Shown here: positions 1-15,000 of the stretch, in pieces
Numbering within the stretch: position 1 is the stretch's first letter
How the letters are laid out: every line of letters starts with the position of its first letter
Source: Botryococcus braunii
Taxonomy: Eukaryota > Chlorophyta > Trebouxiophyceae
Direction of reading: 5' to 3'
DNA length: 22,500 bases
Assembly (NCBI GenBank): GCA_002005505.1
Contig: KV908341.1
Location: 335,258 to 357,757, forward strand
The notes under the pieces: generated by a model
Databases searched by the model: none
What the model was told of the DNA's origin: nothing
Seen by the model: the letters and a program-made list of their open reading frames with translations, nothing else
Translations under genes and position numbers: made by a program

Positions 1-3
1 AAT

Positions 4-57
4 ATACCGTATGTAGTACCGTTGCTGTAACTGTAACATACCGTGTGTAGTACCATT
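4..57. repeat. Two copies of a 34-bp unit at the window start
   Basis: ATACCGTATGTAGTACCGTT at 4-23 recurs with two changes at 38-57. The array may extend left of the window. Confidence 0.6.
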
Positions 58-164
58 AAATGGGTCATGTGTTGGCCGGTAACGGGCTGGCTATTCGAGC
101 CTTCGAGCCTTGATATCTTTTTTTCTCCGCATATTCCCCCCCCCCCCCCGGGGCCTGCCCCCGC

Positions 165-365
<201 letters not shown>

Positions 366-405
366 CCCCTTATACACACCTATGCGCACCCGCTCGTGTC
401 TGTAG

Positions 406-624
406 ATTTGCAAGGCAACGCCAAGCACAGGTTGCCTGATAGCACAACGGTGTGCGTAAGTGAGTTATGCACCCCACTGAGTTACGAACGAGTTACCCGG
501 CTCATTCGTGACCTTCGAGGACTATCATGCAGCCGGAAAGGGACTCTTAAGGAGGGCATCTGCTGTATCCGCTGTCGTAAAGATCAGCACTGTGGGGGTA
601 TCCGCTGTCGCAAAGATCAGCAAA
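406..624 (+). CDS. Weak candidate exons of an unidentified plus-strand gene
   Basis: Segment 406-455 is bounded by CTGTAG and a strong donor TGC|GTAAGTGAG. A second segment starts after ATCATGCAG at 533. Phase would allow 406-455, then 533-624, then the 722-958 exon, giving a Cys-rich stretch ([13 protein letters not shown]). Another frame of the second segment ([19 protein letters not shown]) is equally open, so the frame is unresolved. If real, the (CT)n/(CA)n block upstream lies in the preceding intron. Confidence 0.2.
566..622. repeat. 33-bp direct duplication
   Basis: TATCCGCTGTCGTAAAGATC at 566 recurs at 599 with one change; the second copy is truncated. Confidence 0.85.
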
Positions 625-721
625 TGTGATGGATAGGCCGCATTCTTTATTCTAAATGTGAAGTTAACATATTATACAAGCCATGAGGCACATGTAGACT
701 TTTACAAAGGAGGTCATCAGC

Positions 722-958
722 TTAATGCGTTGGCTTCATCGAAAAGCATATGATGAAGAAGAACCGAATCTGTCCCTCATAATTTCCCCCGCAAATCCCG
801 ACTTGGGTTTGTGTCATTGATACCTTGGGCCAGTCTTTTTAAAAGCCACTCTTGTAAAGCAGATTATTCAAGCATCTGTCCAGCAAGTGGAGACTGACGA
901 GGCTGACGACAGCAAAAAAATGAAAGGTCAGAATGAAGGAGTGGACCGCCAGGACTAG
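722..958 (+). pseudogene. Possible 3'-terminal exon interrupted by one TGA
   Basis: One frame reads LMRWLHRKAYDEEEPN, then SLIISPANPDLGLCH, a TGA at 818-820, then YLGPVFLKATLVKQ, QASVQQVETDEADDSKKMK and a TAG at 956-958. Codon content looks coding on both sides of the TGA, as if one codon (perhaps Trp TGG) was lost. An acceptor-like GTCATCAG ends at 720. Alternatively the 3' part starts at an acceptor (GGGCCAG, ending 833); a 27-nt int­ron removing the TGA would be implausibly short. I do not recognise the family. It lies on the opposite strand from the ferredoxin gene and ends 8 bp before a perfect palindrome. Confidence 0.35.
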
Positions 959-965
959 GATGCAT

Positions 966-990
966 CATATGTTATAACATATGTTATAAC
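966..990. repeat. Overlapping perfect palindromes
   Basis: 966-983 (CATATGTTATAACATATG) and 971-990 are each perfect palindromes and overlap. They begin 8 bp after the stop at 958 and could fold as a 3'-end hairpin or cruciform. Confidence 0.75.
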
Positions 991-999
991 GTTGGACTG

Positions 1000-2440
1000 G
1001 TCCTGCCATCCACAGGTATTTGAGCCTGCAAACAAGGCTTCGCATTTAAATCTAAACATTCACGAATTGTGACACAGGTTTTTGGTCACACCCTTTCAAG
1101 AAGAATTCCCAAAAGGGCCGGTGAAACAGGCTCTTTTAAAGCTTCCCCTGCTCATCACAGATGGGATAGTTAAATCACTAACCAAACATAGCTATATGAC
1201 GAGGGTATGAGGCGGTGTGGGGGTCTTCTAAAACGCAAGCAATAACCAATTCGTGGTGAACGATCCCCACTCGAGATGCCCATGTGAAAGACTAATTCAT
1301 GCGCATGTGACTGAATCAAGCTGAACGACTCCGAGCTTGAGGTGCCCATGTAGATGACTAATCCCTGCTGACTAAAATGACTAGTTCCTGCCCATGTAAA
1401 AGCCCTTAAGGGCTCCAAAACTCGAGATGCCCATGCACGCATAAGACTCGAGCTTGTAGCTACCGGCTATGAAATGGCTACTTCATGCTAAAGGACTCCA
1501 AATTTGCTTTAAAGCTCGAGATGCCCATGTACGGTAAGCAACCGGTCTTCCTCGACGTTCAATCTCAGAGCTTACTGACGGCATGGCAAGCTGACTTCGA
1601 AGGACTTGGAATTCCAAACCGTCCTCCTCGCACTTTGACCCTATTACCCCTTCAACCCAACAAGATCTGTACCCTTTCCCCCAATTTTCAATGTGTACCT
1701 GCACGATGGATTTATGGTATGCGGTTACATTAGAGTGAAGCCCAATGTATCAAGTTCACAGGTCCCACAGCACCGATGGCAGTACACCGTACTCCGCTGT
1801 CACTACAGTGATCAGCACTGTACTCGAGTGTGGTACTCAGACACTTGGCGAGTCATCCCAAAGGTGGAGTACAACCTCTGCCCTTCCACGAGATATCCGT
1901 ATAGCCGGACACTGGCGAGTACTGTACTGCAAGATAACCATACTTGCTCGGTTGGTGGTCAATCCCAATTACCCAGTCCCCTTCCCCCCCTCCCCATCCT
2001 TCTGCCACGACTGACAGACAGCCCAGCAGAAGCACTTATCTCATTCTTCCATTTATACTGTTTCTTAAGACGGGACCGCGCATCTGCTGCAAGGCCAGGG
2101 GAGATAATTGCTGCATACGTCCATGCCATGGAAAGCCCCTTGCAGCCCCCCTGAGAGAAGCCGTCCCCCCCCCCCCCCCCCCCGGGCCCCCTGACAGCAC
2201 CTATGAGAAAAGCCTTTTTTTTTTCCTTGGGGGGATGGGGGGAGGAGAAAAAGACAAGGGCGAACCCTGCGTCCTTCACCAGGCATCGAGCCGTCGAGCG
2301 ATCCTCACCCGTGGGTGCGCTCTGCACTGGGGCGCGGGGGGGGGGGGAGGGGGGCAACTCTGTCGTAGACATACGACGACCTCAGCCTCGACACGTACAG
2401 CCGGCTCTTGCGGGGGGACACGCTCGTCCATCCGTCATTG
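1000..2440. other. No supported gene; scattered degenerate repeats
   Basis: CTCGAGATGCCCATG or a near copy occurs at 1270, 1336, 1421 and 1515, 66-94 bp apart, suggesting an old decayed array. Homopolymers: C run at 2165-2183, G run at 2336-2346. Open frames on both strands lack convincing splice sites or recognisable motifs. Confidence 0.5.
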
Positions 2441-2475
2441 AGGTGATGCAAATCTTCAGTCAAACATCCAGCATG

Positions 2476-3107
2476 CGGTGATGCAATTCTTTGGTCAATC
2501 CGTCAATAAGGTGATCCAAATCTTTGGTCACTCCGGCAATGAGGTGATCCAAATCTTTGGTCACTCCGTCAATAAGGTGATCCAAATCTTTGGTCACTCC
2601 GTCAATAAGGTGATCCAAATCTTTGGTCAATCCGTCAACAAGGTGATCCAAATCTTTGGTCAATCCGTCAACAAGGTGATCCAAATCTTTGGTCACTCCG
2701 GCAATGAGGTGCTGCGAATCTATGGCGATGCAAAGCTTTTATCAATCCCTCAAGAAATTGCCCAGATTTGCGATGCGAACCTTCCGCCAAACCCGCCACG
2801 AGGCCATCAGAACATCAAGCCTATCCCTCACCGAGGCGATCCCAAACCTGAAGTCAATCCGTCATGCCACGATCCGAACATTCGACCGGGTCCCTCACGA
2901 GGCGGTCCAGATTGTGTTGCCGGTCCCTCATGAAGTGACTCTTGCTCAAATCCATCATAAGGACGTGGGGGCGTTGGGTCAGTCCCTCATGAAGTGACTC
3001 TTGCTCAAATCCATCATAATTCATCGGGTGGGGGCGTTGGGTCAGTTTGTCATGAAGTGACTCAGATCTGACGGCCAATCCCGTCTGAAGGACGGCAGGG
3101 CATTGGG
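2476..3107. repeat. 33-bp minisatellite abutting the ferredoxin stop
   Basis: Seven near-identical 33-bp units fill 2476-2706 (minus-strand translation KDLDHLIDGVT). Diverged units continue to the ferredoxin stop, including 66-bp higher-order copies. The last 19 nt around the ferredoxin stop (3103-3121) recur at 3037-3055 and 2974-2992. Units are multiples of three, which explains the open frames on both strands. Confidence 0.9.
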
Positions 3108-7456
<4,349 letters not shown>

Positions 7457-7569
7457 TTCTACGACGTGCAAAGCTTAGAAATGGCCACTGGATCAGACAA
7501 TAGTTGCAGACTTTAAAAGTCTATACCCTTGTTATCAATCGCAATTAAAGTTTCGGGTAGATTGTATTC

Positions 7570-7666
7570 TTATCCCTCGCCGACGAGATTTGAGGTTCTC
7601 CCGTATCTCGGGTGGCTACTGTGAGACGACCCACTAGAACTGTTATCGGAGTCCCGAACATGAGTA
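7570..7666 (-). CDS. Candidate terminal exon upstream of ferredoxin, same strand
   Basis: A very good acceptor (CCTTTCCTTTGCTTTACAG) precedes an open segment. One frame gives a Ser-rich C-terminus, THVRDSDNSSSGSSHSSHP to a TAA at 7572-7570; another (MFGTPITVLVGRLTVAT) stays open slightly longer, so the frame is uncertain. If right, only about 110 bp separates this gene from the ferredoxin ATG, which would leave very little room for its promoter. Confidence 0.3.
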
Positions 7667-7669
7667 CTG

Positions 7670-8380
7670 TAAAGCAAAGGAAAGGGATAAACATGTTACA
7701 TTACCCGATCGGAATAACACCGGAAAAGAAAGGAGATACATTTTTCTGAATTGATATAAACGTGTTGCATGAAAGGCTGCTTTGGTTTGAGAGAGCACGA
7801 CTGGTAGTCATGCACGGGTCAAAGCTGACGTCGTTAAGAAGACTGTCTATGATTTGAACAAAACATTACCATACGTTTCAAGCCATACTTCATTTCAAGG
7901 CGGAGGGTAGGCATGTAATCATTGAGATAGGTGTTCCATGCAAATCAAGGAACAACTGCTGCCTAATTAAGGGTATTGCTTGCATGCAGTTTGATGCCAA
8001 AGAGTGAGTCTACGAGAACTTTGGCCGTGTGGGAGGTGTTGATATGTTTTTGAACTGGGGTGGCTTATATTGACCTGCAATGTGTTCACAAGTTCTCTCA
8101 TAAGCCTCCAATGTCAGGAGTATGTTCATCATCTTCTTCTTCCTCCATCAAAAGCATCAAAAATCACGAGTCTTTTCGGAACGGGCTCCTTGAGAAGAAG
8201 TATGTGAGCATTTAAAGCAACACCTTGTTAAGCTGTACCAGGAAGTTTTGACGCTAAAAGATCAAACCCAGTCAGTGATTCAATTCAAGCTTTGCCAAGA
8301 ACTGCAGCAGCACAGCAGCATGAGAAATTTCCAGACCTTTCAATTTTGCAAACAAACTCCCTGCTCCCATCAGACAGCGC
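7670..8380. other. Repeat-poor stretch, no assigned gene
   Basis: The cleanest sequence in the window. Several short open segments on the minus strand could be exons (for example LNAHILLLKEPVPKRLVIF near 8210-8150), but frame and borders cannot be fixed. Confidence 0.4.
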
Positions 8381-8383
8381 ATC

Positions 8384-8447
8384 CCCCCCCCCCCCCCCCA
8401 CCACACACACACGCACATACACACACGCACGCCCGCCCCCGCGCGCG

Positions 8448-8480
<33 letters not shown>
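8384..8480. repeat. C run, (CA)n, (CG)n, (CA)n
   Basis: A compound simple repeat; the CG block at 8440-8456 is potential Z-DNA. Confidence 0.96.
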
Positions 8481-8481
<1 letters not shown>

Positions 8482-8879
8482 GCTCATAGATACACTCCCC
8501 TGAGAGGATTGTGCACATCGGGTACACTGAAGACAGCCATCCCGCCCAAAAGGCGGATGCACTCGCATCCAAACCACTGTGTCCGCCCAGCCATAGATCA
8601 CAATACTGCAACATTTCTACACGATTGAACATTAAACTACACCTCACTATCAACCACTGAACTAACCCCTCAACCATCTTCTAGCTTGTCCACACTCAAG
8701 CCTGCTTTAGGACTTCCAAGCTTCCAAACACATCGATAGGCAACCCCGCATTCCCAAGTTTCAAATCTGTTCACTCCCCTCGTTACGGTCCTCAAGGAAG
8801 ACTCAAACTATCGTCTACTCATGTCCAGGGACGGGGTGCTGTGAATCAGCCCTTTACAACAGGGTCAAGGGAAACGCAC

Positions 8880-9245
8880 CCTGCTCGATGTGGGGTTCAA
8901 CCAAAATCTTGACGTCACCCTCCGGGTAGGGGCCATCCGGTTTCACTGTTTGATCGTTCCAAGCATTTTAACTAACTGACTCTTCGAATCGACTAGCAGG
9001 CCAGCAACGTGCCAGATCCTCGCTCTGGCATAAGATGGGGTGATTGACCAATGTTTTCGGCAACCCTGTTGCCTCATGACTGCTGCAGCCTCAACCCACC
9101 ATGCTTCCACTTCCACCCATCTCAAGTACAACTACCCTCCAGGTGCCGGAGCACAGTCTTGCATGCTCGAGGGCACAGTCTTGCATGCTTGAGGGTGCTG
9201 CTAAAGCAGGCACCATCTGGTGTTGTGGGAGTGTCAATGTAGAGC
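8880..9245 (-). CDS. Two candidate exons of an unidentified gene
   Basis: Exon 9245-9136 (acceptor AGTTTGCAG, donor AGG|GTAGTT) reads LYIDTPTTPDGACFSSTLKH and ends KTVLRHLE. Exon 8945-8880 (acceptor CAAACAG, donor CAGG|GTGCGT) reads KPDGPYPEGDVKILVEPHIE. Phases agree (1 out, 1 in). The second looks strongly coding by composition, but I recognise no family. A 22-bp duplication (9151-9194) lies inside the first. An ATG at 9385 (MEKDAR) could join through a weak donor. Neighbouring exons were not resolved. Confidence 0.33.
9151..9194. repeat. 22-bp direct duplication
   Basis: GCACAGTCTTGCATGCTCGA (first 20 nt) starts at 9151 and recurs at 9173 with one change. It lies inside a candidate exon. 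Confidence 0.9.
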
Positions 9246-9398
9246 CTGCAAACTTTCTAGCTGTTGGTGTGTTCTGAAATGGCAGATTGCCCGTCTGTCC
9301 TCCATGTTCGATGCAGGGCCTGCACCTTCTTTGCTGCTGTTCGCCTCGTCTGGGCAGGCAAATTAGACCGTGCATCCTTCTCCATGTTTCTTGTTGGC

Positions 9399-9526
9399 GG
9401 CCGTGAAGTGCAGTGGCCGTGAAGTGCAGTGGCCGTGAAGTGCAGTGGCCGTGAAGTGCGGTGGCCGTGAAGTGCAGTGGCCGTGAAGTGCAGTGGCTGT
9501 GAAGTGCAGTGGCCGTGCAGTGCTCT
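9399..9526. repeat. 16-bp tandem repeat, 8 copies
   Basis: GGCCGTGAAGTGCAGT eight times, the last diverged. The 16-bp period gives a 16-residue repeat in every frame, explaining the His/Thr-rich open frames. Confidence 0.95.
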
Positions 9527-9555
9527 GGTCCACAACTACCAGCTACCACTGCATG

Positions 9556-9843
9556 TCAGCAAGGACCACCCATGTGCCTTTGTTTTTCTGTCCCGAATAC
9601 TGCATCAAACGCCCGGAGCAGACCAGGCGATGGATTTTCTTTTATGTCGCATTGCTTAGCTTCTGCAATGTCAAACAAGCGGCAAGGCCCGCTTGGAAAC
9701 CCCGAACAGCAATTTAAGAAGCGGCCGTCGCATCGCAGCATGCCCATTCCCTCGAGCTCAGTGAGAAAGAGCCTGCGCCCTTTCCAGATGTCCCTGATAA
9801 TGTAACCCCATCTTGGAGGATGTGGTGCTCCCGCAGTGCGCAT
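9556..9843. other. Open on both strands; coding strand unresolved
   Basis: Minus: after an acceptor-like CATTATCAG, a frame reads RDIWKGRRLFLTELEGMGML. Plus: from an ATG near 9669 a frame reads MSNKRQGPLGNPEQQFKKRP up to a donor-like TCA|GTGAGA. Both look protein-like; neither is a family I know. Confidence 0.2.
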
Positions 9844-9984
9844 TCATCATGTCTGATGATTTGAATTCCAGGCATCAGTCCGTCTTCACTGGGACCTTCT
9901 CGTGGACTGTGGCAGCAGCGCGCGCCATGGCCCTGCTGCATCCCAGAGTTTGCCACCGTCAGCAGCTCACACCCCTCCCAGAAA

Positions 9985-10430
9985 CTTTCCAGCCCTTTCT
10001 AGACCATTTCCCTCCCAGATAGTCGCCCTTTCTAGGCCTTCTCCATCCCAGACAGTCGCCATTGCTAGACAGCCTCCCTCCCAGACAGTCCTCCTCTCTG
10101 GACAATTTCCCTCCAAGAGCATCGCCCTCTGTAGACGCTTTACCCTCCAAGAGTGTCGCTCTCTCTAGACACTCACCCTTACACGCAGTCGCCCTTTTTA
10201 GACCGTTGCTCTCACACACAGTCCCTTCCGAGACAGTTCTTGCCCTTACACACAGTCCCTTCTAGACAGTTGCCCTTACGCACAGTTGCACTCTCTGGGA
10301 CAACTACCCTTAGGCCTAGTCGCCGTCTCCAGACAATTACCCTCACGCACAGTCGCCCTTTCCAGACACAGGTACCCTCCCAGACCGTCCCACGCTCAGG
10401 ACCATCACCCCCGACAATAAGTCCCTCATA
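9985..10430. repeat. Degenerate 33-bp minisatellite
   Basis: About 13 diverged units of the form CCCTCCCAGACAGTCGCCCT plus TTCTAGACATTTT. The 33-bp period keeps frames open and gives 11-residue repeats (PSQTVALSRPF) without indicating a protein. Confidence 0.8.
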
Positions 10431-10439
10431 ATGCCAACC

Positions 10440-11170
10440 ACCAGGACATTCAACCCCTACTATGCCCCCCCCCCCCCGGGCGCCCCCTCCCATGCAATCA
10501 ACCACGCAGACAAGCACCTCCACCGATCCGGCCCCCCAGACAACAAAGCACCCAGAAAGTCACCCCCTGACAATGAGCGCCCCTCCACACAAATACGCCC
10601 GTCAAAGAGTCGGAACCCCCTCCAAGAGGGTCGACAATCCCCGTCCAAGAGGGTCGACTTCTTGACACGCCCCCACGCAAGCGCATCCTGCGGAGCGATA
10701 ACCCCTCTGGGCCACTCCCCTTTTCCTACCACGCACACCCCTCCCTGCCCCGCCCACCCCCCAGACACTCCAGCCCCCGCACAAAATCAACCCCTCTCGG
10801 CCGTCATGTAATGACGAGGTCCACTTTTACAGCACCTCAAAAGTAGGGAGCCACAGCCACGGGGCAGACAGTGGAGCATGTGCCAAGCCCCCGCCCGCCC
10901 GGGGGTGGGGGGGGGTGGGGTGGGGGGACGACCCAGATTGGATCAGACAGGGACGAGGAAGGACCTTGTCGCTGCACAAACAGGAGGGCAGAAAGCAAGT
11001 CACGACTCTTGGAAGGGCAGGGAGGGAGGAGCAGGGGGCCATTGAAGCGGACCAGGGAGGGAGAAGGGGCGTCTAGAGATTCTTTCCTTTTGAATGCAGA
11101 GAGCTACAACATCTCAAATGAAATGACAACGGACCCAAAGAAAAATAAATAATAACAAAAGGGTTTTGGT
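10440..11170. other. C-rich sequence, no supported gene
   Basis: Contains a 22-bp duplication (10617-10660, TCCAAGAGGGTCGAC core) and C or G runs. Open frames are proline-rich and unconvincing. The right part may be LysM 3' flank. Confidence 0.5.
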
Positions 11171-11173
11171 CAT

Positions 11174-11179
11174 TTTATT
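11174..11179 (-). promoter_or_regulatory. Possible poly(A) signal of the LysM gene
   Basis: AATAAA on the minus strand about 250 nt past the LysM stop. The local sequence is AT-rich, so chance is possible, and green algae often use other signals. Confidence 0.25.
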
Positions 11180-11339
11180 TACTGTCACAGCAATGCCAAT
11201 GATTGGAAAATGCTACAAGGCAGGCCCCTTACATATTAGTCCAACTTCCGATGGGTCTGCTAATCTTGCCACAGATATATGCCATCTACTCTCTGACAGG
11301 GCCGCGGGCTGCAATCAAAGACTTTTGCTCAAATGGCCC

Positions 11340-11408
11340 GCGTCCCCATCCGCTCTAACCCCGCGTCCCCATCCGCTTTATCCCCGCGTCCCCATCCGCT
11401 CTATCCCC
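11340..11408. repeat. 23-bp tandem repeat, 3 copies
   Basis: Three units beginning GCGTCCCCATCCGCTCTA. It begins 22 bp past the LysM stop, in its predicted 3' UTR. Confidence 0.95.
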
Positions 11409-11430
11409 ATGCCGGCTCCCGAGGGGCACC

Positions 11431-11966
11431 CTACCTGCTGCCACCGCTGCTGGAGGAGCGGAGGGAGCGCAGAGACGAGGTGAGGGAAGGGGTGCGCGTG
11501 GCGGACGCTACAGCCGCCTCCCCCAGCTTGATCAAAGGGGGCCCTGAGGGTCCCGCAAGGGCTGGCTGGCTGGCAACGCGGCTCAGCTTCTGGAAGAAGG
11601 ACTCCTTCCGCGGAGGCACGCTGGCGCCGCTGCCCTCCGCCCGCCCGGACTCCGATGGCGGACGCTGTAAGGGAGGCTTCCGCCTCGGCGGCCCATCTCC
11701 CGCTCCCGCTCCGCCTGCAACCCACCCCAGCTTCAGCAATACTTGTTTTTCATTTTAATACTTCAATACTCCAGCAAACCAAAGCCTTGTCAGCCCCATG
11801 CCCTGCCTGTCCTCCCGCCCCTCCCACCATGCTTACCACACCCCTGTCCGTACACGCTCTGGAACATGCTAGGATGGACTGTGTCATGTGCCCACCATCC
11901 TCTGCACATGCGCTCTCTCCCCCCCCCCACCCCCCCCCTTTCTCGCCCTCCCTGTGTGTGTGTTGT

Positions 11967-12023
<57 letters not shown>

Positions 12024-15000
12024 TCTCTTTCTGTGTGTGTGTGTGTGTGTGTATGTGTGTGTGTGTTCCCCTTTCCGTTCCTCCCTCCCCTCCCTCCCTC
12101 CCTCCCTCCCTCCCTCTGCTGGGCCAAATAAGGGAAAAGACACGGTGGGGAAAGGGAGGGTGCAGAATGCGTGGCCCAGGCTGATTAAACAAGGCAGCAG
12201 GTCGAGGCGCGTGACTCAAAGGGCTACGAAACATACCTGATAAGGTCGGGAGGTGACCGAGATCCCGCGAGGCCGGCTCCTCGGGAGAAGATCCGTTCAG
12301 CAGAGATCGTCGGTGCCGCAGCCGCTCATCAATGGCAGGCCCTGAGCTCCAGCCTCCCCACATGTCAACCCCAGCAGCACAGCAAACGACCAGCACGAGC
12401 GTGACACGAAAGGCCGCAAAGAGCGGATGCAGGATTCACCCGCCTTCCTGCTCGGGGGGCGCAAGGAGACCGGCTGGGACGGGAGGGGGGCGACTTTGGG
12501 GGGGGGGGGAGGGGGAGGCAGACGAAGTCAGACGGGAGGAGACAGTTGGGAGGCGAGAAGAAAAAACACGTGAGGGGGGGGGGGGGAGGGACAGAAGCAG
12601 ATTGGGGTATCCAGCCAGAGGACAAGCGAGCTGGCTCTGTGGTCGCTAACAACAATCCCCAAGGTTGGCACCCAGCGGGGCGGCTGTAATGGTGGGCCCC
12701 GCATCGAGCAAGCTGCAGACAGGAATTGGACACGCTTTATGCATTGAGGATTCCACATGGGTGCACAAACCGTTCCATTTGCAGTCGTGGGTGCACCAGC
12801 AAAAGGAACAGAGAAGAAAAAGAAGAAAACAAGAACGAACCCCGCCCCCCCCCCCCTCTCAAATATTCAAGCAGAAATCTTGAAGCCATTGGGGATGCAG
12901 GGGTTAAGGGTTAACCCGGACTGTTTAATCCTAATCCCCATATGGGTTGGGGAGAAGGGTTGAGGGTTAAACCTAATCCCCTATGGCTTAACCCACATCC
13001 CCATATGTGGAGGGGAGAAGCCATAGGTCCACATGTGTGTGCCTCAAAGCAACCTCAGAAGCCATAGGTCCACATGTGTGTGCCTCAAAGCAACCGAAGA
13101 AGCCATAGGTCCACATGTGTGTGCCTCAAAGCAACCTCAGAAGCCATAGGTCCACGTGTGTGTGCCTCAAAGCAACCTCAGAAGCCATAGGTCCACATGT
13201 GTGTGCCTCAAAGCAACCTCAGAAGCCCGCAACACAGGAGCTCCAGCTGCATTCCCCCAAAATGGTAGAGAGGAGCAGGGGGGGGAGGGGTGGGGAGGGG
13301 GGGCGTGTGGGTACCTCCGCGCTCTCCAGCATGCTCTTCCCTATGCAGGAACTCCGTCATTTCAACGCCTCCCGACTGGTGGGCACCCGAGGTGCCTCGC
13401 GGGAGCACCCAGCCATTGTCGCCTGCCATAGGGCCGTGGGCGAATTCCCCCAGGCCCAGCCTCTCCAGCACTGCCACTTGCTCGCCTGTGTGCACAAGGC
13501 AGACCCTTTAAGTCTGGATTCAGATCAAAGTTCGGAAGCACTTCCCGCTCTACCCCGTCGCCTCGTCCGCTCGCAACCCGTCAGTTTCCACTGATTGCCG
13601 TCCCATGTCTGCAAAAGGGATACCGTGGGGAGGAAGGTGACAAGTATGACATGAAAATGCTTGGATTCGTCCCACGCTTGGAAGTCATGAAGCAGGAGTC
13701 GAGATCGCCATTGCACTGCGTCACACCCCTCACAGCAAGGGAGCAGCCCTTCAGCTTCTGTGGCCATCCGTGCTGCAAAAGTGCCAAGAAGTAGCTGGAA
13801 CACGGCACTTACATTACAGCACATGGAGCCATCTGAAGCAACAGCTCAACACCCCAGAGCAACTGCTTCCACCCCAGAGCAACAGCTCAACACCCCAGAG
13901 GAACAGTTTCCACCCACAGCAACAGCTTCCACTCCACAGCAACAGCTTCCACCCCAGAGCAACAGCTTCCACTCCACAGCAACAGCTTCCACTCCACAGC
14001 TACAGCTTCCACCCCAGAGCAACAGCTTCCACTCCACAGCAACAGCTTCCACTCCACAGCTACAGCTTCTACTTTGACTGCTACCCGGGAGCACCACCCT
14101 CCTGATTCGTGGATGAAGGGTGGAGAGCAGGCGCCAGGAAGACGCACATTGGAGACCTAATATACCGCCCCCTGACTGACTGATATCACTATGTGCCAAG
14201 GGTAATCAAGAATCTACACCAGGCAACCGCCCTGGGGAAAGGCAGTAGCAGAGGAGCCAGAGAAAGAGAAGAAACAACAGGTAAGAAAGAGGAAAGGCCA
14301 GAGAGAAGGAAGAGGGGGAAGAGGCGCGGAGTAGGCGGAAAGGGGAGGAAGGGGGGGGGGGATCGCTCGGGTTTAAGTGGATGGTTGGGGTTTGGGGGGG
14401 GGGGAGAAAGGCTTGAGGAGGAGGGTGGGGGGTGGCAGACCAGGGCGGAAGTCCCCAGGCTCCGAAGCAACGTCTCGCCCTGATACTCCGCTTGTGCCAT
14501 AATATCGCTGCAAGTCTGTGAGGGCAGGAGAGGCTCTCCCAAAGGGCAGAGCCATGTCCTCCACATGACAGGCCCCCAAAGGTGAGTCTGTGGGATGCAG
14601 CCCGCTGTGGAGGCGGCCATACTGTGTCACTATCATCCCCGCCCATGTCGAGTACTCCAACCTGCATTGCCTCTAGCCCGCTCAGGAGGACCATTCTCTC
14701 CCTTTGCCTGAGGGATGCCACAAAGAGTATCAGCACCTGCACATTCCTTTTCCATCCCTCCCAACCCTTGATTGGAAGAGGTCTTGAACCACTCTCCCCA
14801 ACTTTCCAATCTGCACCCCCCTTCCCCAAGGGGGGAAAAAAACCTCACCACCCTCACCCCCTTCTCTAAGGGGAACCCCCCCCCCCCCCTTTCAGCACCT
14901 GCTCCCCTCACCCAAAGGGGAAAAATAAACTCTGCACCCTCCCCGTCCCCAAAAGAAGCGGAAACTGTGTGTGTAGGGCTGTAACCCTGCCACACACTCA

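Noticed and set aside
2460..2696. KDLDHLIDGVT 11-residue repeat protein
   Set aside because: A 33-bp array keeps several frames open, and the opposite strand is equally open.
13019..13223. CRISPR-like regular repeats
   Set aside because: Units are directly adjacent with no unique spacers, and the genome is eukaryotic.
13770..14105. Gln/Ser/Pro-rich protein
   Set aside because: Translation of the 20-bp array inside a LysM intron.
14579..14590. Plus-strand donor AAAG|GTGAGT
   Set aside because: No convincing plus-strand exon precedes it, and the site lies inside a phase-consistent minus-strand exon.
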